A stretch of 23,458 nucleotides of DNA, taken from a virus. The stretch spans positions 1 through 23,458 of the IMG/VR virus record IMGVR_UViG_3300047365_000330, one strand, 5' to 3'. Every line of letters begins with the position of its first letter. Position 1 is the stretch's first letter. The notes below the pieces were generated by a model. The model did not search any database and had not been told where the DNA came from. It worked only from the letters and a program-made list of their open reading frames with translations. Below, piece after piece: positions 19,562 to 23,458 of the stretch. Made by a program: the position numbers and the translations under genes.

Positions 19562-19792
19562 CTATGTTTTTATTGTGTTACCTCTACCAGAATTTGCTTT
19601 AATTCTAGCGAGATTATCTTTCCAGCCATTGTCAGTCTTTGACAATAAGCTTCCTTGACCAGAAACAATATTTGGAAACGTAAGAACTTTAATACAATTG
19701 TGTTTTTTAAGATAAGCCTGCAATTCATCTGACTTAATATCTATTTCGTATTCGTCACCCTCTTCTAGAGGCTTTACTGTATACTTAGGCAC
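19562..19792 (-). CDS. Conserved small phage protein, GTG start (76 aa)
   Basis: The frame is open upstream to 19891, but that part lies over another gene. A GTG at 19792, with AAGG 8 nt upstream, gives MPKYTVKPLEEGDEYEIDI..., which matches the MPxYxVK start of a small protein conserved in T4-like marine phages. FPNIVSGQGSLLSK, then GWKDNLARIKANSGRGNTIKT, also fits that family's C-terminal part. It resembles FmdB-type regulators in layout but lacks the paired cysteines (one Cys only). Function unknown. Confidence 0.7.
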   Translation of the reverse strand: MPKYTVKPLEEGDEYEIDIKSDELQAYLKKHNCIKVLTFPNIVSGQGSLLSKTDNGWKDNLARIKANSGRGNTIKT

Positions 19793-20345
19793 CTTGATAT
19801 CCTTTCCACCATTCAGGAGCTGATCTTCCCCAATCCCATTTAGCAAACGGTTTTGCTGTATGATAGTAATTTCTGTATGCTTGAACAGCATTACCTTTTA
19901 CGATACAATCTGGGTATTGAGACATTGCTTGTGCAAATTCTGTAAGACCAACATCTGGTATATTTATAGGGGGTTTGACAAGAACTTTACCAAGCTTTTC
20001 GAAAGTTGCATGTTTTTTATTTCTACGAAATTCAAACTCGGTGGCTAGACCTACAAAGTGTGTATAATGCCAGTTGTAGTTTTGTAAACTTTCCATAGTC
20101 CACACTGTACATGGATGATACTTGTGTACTGCAGCATAGTATACATCATCACGATCATCACCAAATGTATAATACTGTTGCATAGTTTTGCCAGACTTCG
20201 ACCTACGTCTTTCAGGTGTACCGTCAAGTAACCTGTGAGATGTACATAGCATTTGTGCTGCTTCAATAATCATTTTAGGTATGTGTTTGTCGCACATCAT
20301 AGTTGCAGCAGTTGTTGGGTCGTTGTCTAATACAAAAATATTCAT
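19785..20345 (-). CDS. Conserved T4-like marine phage protein (186 aa)
   Basis: MNIFVLDNDPTTAATMMCDK... and IPKMIIEAAQMLCTSH form a strongly patterned N-terminus that I recognise as conserved in T4-like marine phages. Later segments are WTMESLQNYNWHYTHF and a C-terminal KPFAKWDWGRSAPEWWK. The aromatic and histidine content suggests an enzyme or nucleic-acid-binding fold, but no catalytic family can be named. It is the first gene after the promoter at 20373-20401. Confidence 0.7.
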   Translation of the reverse strand: MNIFVLDNDPTTAATMMCDKHIPKMIIEAAQMLCTSHRLLDGTPERRRSKSGKTMQQYYTFGDDRDDVYYAAVHKYHPCTVWTMESLQNYNWHYTHFVGLATEFEFRRNKKHATFEKLGKVLVKPPINIPDVGLTEFAQAMSQYPDCIVKGNAVQAYRNYYHTAKPFAKWDWGRSAPEWWKGYQGA

Positions 20346-20372
20346 ACTTTCACCTTCTTAAATAATATATTA

Positions 20373-20401
20373 ATTATACCATGCTTTTTGCAGTTTGTAC
20401 A
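20373..20401 (-). promoter_or_regulatory. Early (sigma70-type) promoter of the long leftward operon
   Basis: TGTACA (20396-20401), 17 bp, then TGGTATAAT with the hexamer at 20373-20378. No other clear promoter or terminator appears between here and 9982 apart from the uncertain octamer at 18527. This may therefore be the main promoter for about 10 kb, including the glycan island. Unlike the promoters at 9910 and 22808, it lacks the AACATGTT upstream element. Confidence 0.85.
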
Positions 20402-20432
20402 CAGTTGTTTTTTGAATTGATTTGAAATTCTA

Positions 20433-20849
20433 CTAATCCGTTAGTAGTTTTGGAAAAGCTTCTTCTACAACTGGTCTAGAAATCCCAGGAATTTTCTTTT
20501 TATTAATCATATTAATAACAAGCTTAGCATCTTCTGGATGAATGCCTTCAAGAATTCCAATGAATATTTGTTCTCTTTTATATTTTGCCATTTCATCACC
20601 AGCTCCACCCTTAACAAAATATCTGAACTGTGCGTTTTGCTTTGTTAAATTAGTAGGGTGGTTGTGTGCTGCTGCTGCAGTATATGGAGGCTCACCAGCT
20701 GGCATATTCCATTGGATTTTAGTATCCATCGATCCTCTTATAATATCTTTTAAAGCCCATGTTTCATTTTCTTTTAAAACACGAACTTTATCATCACGAC
20801 TTCTTTGTTTAGCCATTTCTTCTAAAACTTCAAAAACATATTGTTTCAT
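20433..20849 (-). CDS. DUF6433-type phage protein (138 aa)
   Basis: MKQYVFEVLEEMAKQRSRDD... and WALKDIIRGSMDTKIQWNMPAGEPPY agree with the N-terminal pattern of DUF6433, a family found mainly in T4-like phages. The second half contains QFRYFVKGG and FIGILEGIHPEDAKLVINMI, helical and soluble. TAATG-type coupling joins it to the RNase H gene. The function is not established; the position suggests DNA metabolism. Confidence 0.75.
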   Translation of the reverse strand: MKQYVFEVLEEMAKQRSRDDKVRVLKENETWALKDIIRGSMDTKIQWNMPAGEPPYTAAAAHNHPTNLTKQNAQFRYFVKGGAGDEMAKYKREQIFIGILEGIHPEDAKLVINMINKKKIPGISRPVVEEAFPKLLTD

Positions 20850-21703
20850 TAAATAAACTCCTGTACACTTTCAATCAAATTATTACAACGCTTGGCAATT
20901 AAGTAGGGTAATACTTTACTTTTGTTTGACCAAGGATCTTGTTTTTCATATGTATTTATAATTTCATTTTTTAGCTCTTGTGGCGTTTCACTAAGGGCGA
21001 TGAGTCTTTCATTTCTTAAGTAGTTACGATACCAAGAAGCAGCATATAGTAATTCACCTTGCTCTAGATCTTCTATGATACCATCTACTTTCTTTTGAGA
21101 CATAGGTGTTTGTCTGAAACCTTCTACAAACGTATCGTCATTCGATAAAATGTTTGGTACACCATCGCCTTTATCGCCACGTATAATATGATTAAGTAAA
21201 TAATATCTAGCATTATCTTCTTTAAGTTCTTTCTTAAGAAGAGGTGAAAACTGCTTTACATTAGGAAATCTTTGCAATTGTAAGAAATCTCTGTCTGAAG
21301 AAACAATCATAATTTTTTCTACATTAAATTGTACCGTAGATTTACTAGCAACAATAGTACCAATAATATCGTCTGCTTCGCATGTATCGACTTTAATGAC
21401 TTTATATGGAAAGTTTTCTGCAATTTCTTCTCTTACTAGATTAAGTAAACGAAATGCTTCATTCCAATCAAATGTAGACTCTTGTCTGTTTTTCTTACGG
21501 CTAGCTTTGTATTGCGGAAATACTGATCTACGCCAGTTATTTGCAGCATCTACGGCAAGAACCATTTCACCATATTCATCTTTGTATCTTTTATGATACA
21601 TTCGTAATGAATTTAGTATCATATGACGAATCATATCTTCGTCATTAGTTTTATTAATAATAATACTAGCCAGTGCAATACCGCTGTAATCAACAATAAT
21701 CAT
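20849..21703 (-). CDS. rnh: T4-type RNase H (5' to 3' flap exonuclease)
   Basis: The FEN-1/T4 RNase H acidic residues are in place: D5 (MIIVDYSG), D52 (AVDAANNWR), E109/D111/D112 (CEADDIIGT), D137 and D139 (SSDRDFLQL) and D177/D180 (RGDKGDGVPN). The last is also the helix-hairpin-helix DNA-binding turn. Known role: removes RNA primers and 5' flaps from lagging-strand DNA during phage replication. At 284 aa it is close to the T4 protein. TAATG overlap with the HNH gene upstream. Confidence 0.9.
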   Translation of the reverse strand: MIIVDYSGIALASIIINKTNDEDMIRHMILNSLRMYHKRYKDEYGEMVLAVDAANNWRRSVFPQYKASRKKNRQESTFDWNEAFRLLNLVREEIAENFPYKVIKVDTCEADDIIGTIVASKSTVQFNVEKIMIVSSDRDFLQLQRFPNVKQFSPLLKKELKEDNARYYLLNHIIRGDKGDGVPNILSNDDTFVEGFRQTPMSQKKVDGIIEDLEQGELLYAASWYRNYLRNERLIALSETPQELKNEIINTYEKQDPWSNKSKVLPYLIAKRCNNLIESVQEFI

Positions 21704-22131
21704 TATTTTTTTCCACCTTTTTTTACGTTATCTAATCTATACAAGTATTGTAAATTTGACAATCTATTATCATTACTATCACCATTGATATGATCAACAT
21801 CAACCGCATTCGAACCAATGTGTTTTTTAACACTATTTGCTGTTGCCTGCCATTCAGCGATAGTTACGTCCTTAGGCTTAGCAGCATCTGATAAGACCCA
21901 GTCTTGTCTTGTGCCAACAAAAGACTCTAGCATTGCTTGAGCAATAGTGATATTTGTAGCATCAATACTCACTTTAGGTCTGTCACCTGTAGCTGACATC
22001 TCCATTAATTTATAAATTTTTCCTTCTTCAGTTAAAAAATAATTATGGCCACCGGATGTGTACCTATTTAAATAAGTAATATTTTTATTAACAAGAGGAA
22101 CTGCTTTTACATTATTTATTTTATCAATCAT
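21703..22131 (-). CDS. HNH endonuclease (142 aa)
   Basis: VDVDHINGDSNDNRLSNLQY carries the HNH core (D113, H114, N120, N126). The N-terminal part (FLTEEGKIYKLMEM) resembles the AP2/NUMOD-type DNA-binding front of phage homing-type endonucleases. Members nick or cut DNA, often spreading themselves between phages. It sits between two replication-region genes without interrupting either, so it is probably a free-standing intergenic element. The basic tail (NVKKGGKK) fits DNA binding. Confidence 0.8.
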   Translation of the reverse strand: MIDKINNVKAVPLVNKNITYLNRYTSGGHNYFLTEEGKIYKLMEMSATGDRPKVSIDATNITIAQAMLESFVGTRQDWVLSDAAKPKDVTIAEWQATANSVKKHIGSNAVDVDHINGDSNDNRLSNLQYLYRLDNVKKGGKK

Positions 22132-22412
22132 TATCCAATTCTCCTTTGATTATAATAATCGTACGTGCGCTTATAAACATACACATCCCATAATGTAGCA
22201 TTCTTCATACCACCTCGTGGATTGCCTCCGTAAACATAACCATTGGTAGGTTTTCTACCTTTCTTTTCAACTCTAAATTTCATATTAGGTGAATTACAAG
22301 CTTTTACAATTTGCTTGACCATTGCATATTCAGCCATATCTCTTGGATCTTTAGGATCAAATCTACCAATCCATGATGTTGATCTTTCGTGCTTTCCAAT
22401 ATGTATTCCCAT
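22131..22412 (-). CDS. Small basic hypothetical protein (93 aa)
   Basis: The frame is open upstream to 22451, but ATG at 22412 has AAGGA 8 nt in front and begins after the stop of the previous gene. The product (MGIHIGKHERSTSWIGRFDP...) is basic, with VEKKGRKPTNGYVYGGNPRG in the middle and an aromatic-rich end (YKRTYDYYNQRRIG), suggesting nucleic-acid binding. No family recognised. It overlaps the HNH gene by one base. Confidence 0.6.
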   Translation of the reverse strand: MGIHIGKHERSTSWIGRFDPKDPRDMAEYAMVKQIVKACNSPNMKFRVEKKGRKPTNGYVYGGNPRGGMKNATLWDVYVYKRTYDYYNQRRIG

Positions 22413-22413
22413 A

Positions 22414-22569
22414 TTATATTCCTTTCTCATAATATATACCAAATGCTTCAATTACTTTATTAGGAAAAGCGTAAGGATTACGCTGAACCATTATTTTTAA
22501 TTCTTTCATTGTTAATCCTAGAAATTCTGCTTCTTTCTTAAGGATAGTAGTTGCACCTTGAATTTTCAT
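22414..22569 (-). CDS. Small helical protein (51 aa)
   Basis: ATG at 22569 overlaps the upstream TAA (TAATG). The protein (MKIQGATTILKKEAEFLGLT...) is helical, with an EAEFLGLTMKELKIMVQ segment that looks like a small helix-turn-helix-like pair. Its end (FGIYYEKGI) encodes the ribosome site of the next gene. No family recognised; a small DNA-binding role is possible but unproven. Confidence 0.55.
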   Translation of the reverse strand: MKIQGATTILKKEAEFLGLTMKELKIMVQRNPYAFPNKVIEAFGIYYEKGI

Positions 22570-22772
22570 TATAAAATCTCTGCAGCTAGTTTTTGAACCA
22601 TTGTGTACTTATTAGCAAGATCCTTTATAATCTTCATATTGTAATCTTCTCTTAAGGTTTCTCTTCTAATAGTTTCCGGAAGAGTTCTTAGTAAAAGTTG
22701 AATTTTAATTGAAGGTTTATTAGATTTAAGGATTAAAGCCTTAAGTGATGATGTTGAGATTGGTTTTGACAT
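22569..22772 (-). CDS. Small basic hypothetical protein (67 aa)
   Basis: ATG at 22772 is preferred over the in-frame ATG at 22796, because the latter lies in the conserved promoter leader and GCGGAG sits 9 nt before 22772. The product (MSKPISTSSLKALILKSNKP...) is basic and helical (RTLPETIRRETLREDYNMKI). It is the first gene behind the promoter at 22808-22836. Function unknown. Confidence 0.55.
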   Translation of the reverse strand: MSKPISTSSLKALILKSNKPSIKIQLLLRTLPETIRRETLREDYNMKIIKDLANKYTMVQKLAAEIL

Positions 22773-22807
22773 TTTGGTATTCTCCGCTTTTTTCATTTTA
22801 TAAGTAT

Positions 22808-22836
22808 ATTATACCATACTTTTACATAAATGTACA
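22808..22836 (-). promoter_or_regulatory. Early (sigma70-type) promoter
   Basis: TGTACA (22831-22836), 17 bp, then TGGTATAAT with the hexamer at 22808-22813. It should transcribe the run 22772-20433 including the HNH and RNase H genes. The leader AAAATGAAAAAAGCGGAGAA is shared exactly with the promoter at 9910-9938, as is the 36-bp upstream element. Confidence 0.85.
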
Positions 22837-22843
22837 CAGTTAA

Positions 22844-22879
22844 TTTCACTTATTTTAAAGTTTGTTATTAACATGTTAA
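22844..22879 (-). repeat. Promoter-upstream element, copy 2
   Basis: This block matches 9946-9981 at 32 of 36 positions, including AACATGTT (22870-22877), here extended to a perfect 12-bp palindrome TTAACATGTTAA. The distance from the -35 hexamer (33 bp) equals that of copy 1. A third AACATGTT occurs at 23166-23173 near the promoter at 23124-23152, but at 13 bp and without the rest of the block. Confidence 0.7.
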
Positions 22880-22886
22880 ACAAATC

Positions 22887-23093
22887 TTATTTGTTAGATA
22901 AGAAGTGTTTAAAAGCCGTAATACATGTTGGTGTGGCAGAAATAGTAATGTTTGGATTTCCTCCAGCAGGTCCAATTGGTATGGATGAGACTAAAGTAAG
23001 GTGATATTCATTTAAGATAGTTAAGAAATCTGAAATAGAAATATCGTATGGTATGTCAAAAGTATGGTTTATTTTGGTGATTGATTGAGTCAT
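22887..23093 (-). CDS. Small hypothetical protein (68 aa)
   Basis: AAAGGA precedes ATG at 23093. The product (MTQSITKINHTFDIPYDISI...) is strand-rich at the N-terminus, has a glycine/proline turn (IPIGPAGGNPN), and ends in a short helix (ITAFKHFLSNK). No domain recognised. It is the only gene between the promoters at 23124 and 22808, so it forms its own short transcription unit. Confidence 0.55.
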   Translation of the reverse strand: MTQSITKINHTFDIPYDISISDFLTILNEYHLTLVSSIPIGPAGGNPNITISATPTCITAFKHFLSNK

Positions 23094-23123
23094 ATTAAAG
23101 TCCTTTTTTCATTTTATAAGTAT

Positions 23124-23152
23124 ATTATACCATACTTTTCTCTAAAAGTAAA
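23124..23152 (-). promoter_or_regulatory. Early promoter with weaker -35
   Basis: TGGTATAAT (hexamer 23124-23129) is spaced 17 bp from TTTACT (23147-23152), which replaces the TGTACA used elsewhere. The downstream leader (ATATACTTATAAAATGAAAAAAG) resembles that at 22790-22808. AACATGTT lies at 23166-23173. It drives the gene at 22887-23093. Confidence 0.75.
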
Positions 23153-23171
23153 GGAAAATAAACATAACATG

Positions 23172-23309
23172 TTAACTACTATCACCTTTATTTTCTTCTT
23201 GCTTTAATTTCCAAAGCATCCAATCATAATATCTTTCTGGTTCTTTTTCATCATCCATTTCAATGTGGTCACCAGTTCCAGTCATATCTTGTGTATATTT
23301 GTTAGTCAA
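23172..23309 (-). CDS. Small acidic hypothetical protein (45 aa), TTG start
   Basis: GGAGG lies 6 nt before TTG at 23309, and the TTG lies within the last codons of thyX. An ATG at 23285 would give 37 residues but has no ribosome site. The product (MTNKYTQDMTGTGDHIEMDD...) is acidic and helical with YYDWMLWKLKQEEN near the end. No family recognised. The stop codon lies within the AACATGTT palindrome. Confidence 0.55.
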   Translation of the reverse strand: MTNKYTQDMTGTGDHIEMDDEKEPERYYDWMLWKLKQEENKGDSS

Positions 23310-23458
23310 TAAAATCCTCCATTGGAAATATTTTTGATATTGCTTTAGCACATGCTATAGCAACTTCACTACATTCTTTTTGTGTACCGTTAGAAGATCT
23401 TAATTCAATAAAATGAATCCAACTTCTTATAGTACCATTCATATATAATCTAGATGTA
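23302..23458 (-). CDS. thyX: Thymidylate synthase ThyX, C-terminal part (window edge)
   Basis: Only the last 51 residues are inside the window. RLYMNGTIRSWIHFIELRSS is characteristic of the ThyX C-terminal region, including the conserved NGT...RSW...FxxLR pattern that contributes to dUMP and FAD binding. The usual ThyX end follows (GTQKECSEVAIACAKAI). Known reaction: flavin-dependent methylation of dUMP to dTMP with methylenetetrahydrofolate. It is frequent in marine phages for nucleotide supply. The rest of the gene lies beyond the right edge. Confidence 0.9.
   Translation of the reverse strand, partial: TSRLYMNGTIRSWIHFIELRSSNGTQKECSEVAIACAKAISKIFPMEDFID

Noticed and set aside
20953-20960. 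TATAAATA inside the RNase H gene as a late promoter
   Set aside because: It lies in coding sequence of an AT-rich genome and precedes a gene expected to be early or middle; a chance match is likely.
1-23458. CRISPR array, insertion sequence or integrase/attachment site
   Set aside because: No regularly spaced direct repeats, transposase, terminal inverted repeats or integrase motifs were seen.

Overview
The window looks like part of the genome of a marine T4-like myovirus. It is AT-rich and gene-dense, with very small intergenic gaps and long runs of genes joined by ATGA, TAATG or TTGA stop/start overlaps. Two kinds of promoter are visible: host-type sigma70 promoters (TGTACA, 17 bp, TATAAT) and exact T4-type late octamers (TATAAATA). 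Recognisable genes include a T4-type RNase H, the C-terminus of ThyX, a RecB/Cas4-like exonuclease, a SleB-type hydrolase, an HNH endonuclease, a DUF6433 protein and an EF-hand membrane protein. A circularly permuted tmRNA with an ANDN-type tag points to an alphaproteobacterial host, possibly SAR11-like. The host assignment is inference.

Layout from left to right. (1) 1-2314, plus strand: a hairpin, a train of tiny coupled genes (about 23-60 aa, several with a membrane segment), then two 2OG-Fe(II) oxygenase-like genes. (2) 5775-2280, minus strand: small membrane proteins, then a 2OG oxygenase, a fatty-acid desaturase, a TauD-like dioxygenase, a GNAT-like protein and another 2OG oxygenase. 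This transcript begins at a promoter near 6340 with the permuted tmRNA (about 6328-6045), followed by a GC-rich, probably structured RNA (about 6010-5840). (3) 6374-7620, plus strand: a late-promoter operon with membrane, secreted and cysteine-rich small proteins. (4) 9874-7617, minus strand: a SleB hydrolase with small genes, then a late promoter and structural or envelope-type small proteins. (5) 20345-9982, minus strand: one long gene run of nucleic-acid and small proteins followed by about 8 kb of twelve coupled glycan genes (glycosyltransferases, methyltransferases, a sugar nucleotidyltransferase). A RuBisCO-superfamily protein sits in the middle of these. (6) 23458-20433, minus strand: thyX end, small genes, HNH endonuclease, RNase H and DUF6433, with two more early promoters.

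Working together (inference): the early promoters drive host-takeover genes, a phage-supplied trans-translation RNA and a large surface-glycan or virion-glycan programme. The RuBisCO-like protein probably performs enolisation-type chemistry on a sugar-phosphate-like intermediate next to the nucleotidyltransferase. The oxygenase/desaturase group probably modifies lipids or other small molecules, or proteins. The most unusual items are the permuted tmRNA, the RuBisCO-like gene in a glycan operon, the unidentified GC-rich RNA behind the tmRNA, and a duplicated promoter cassette with a 36-bp upstream element at fixed spacing.
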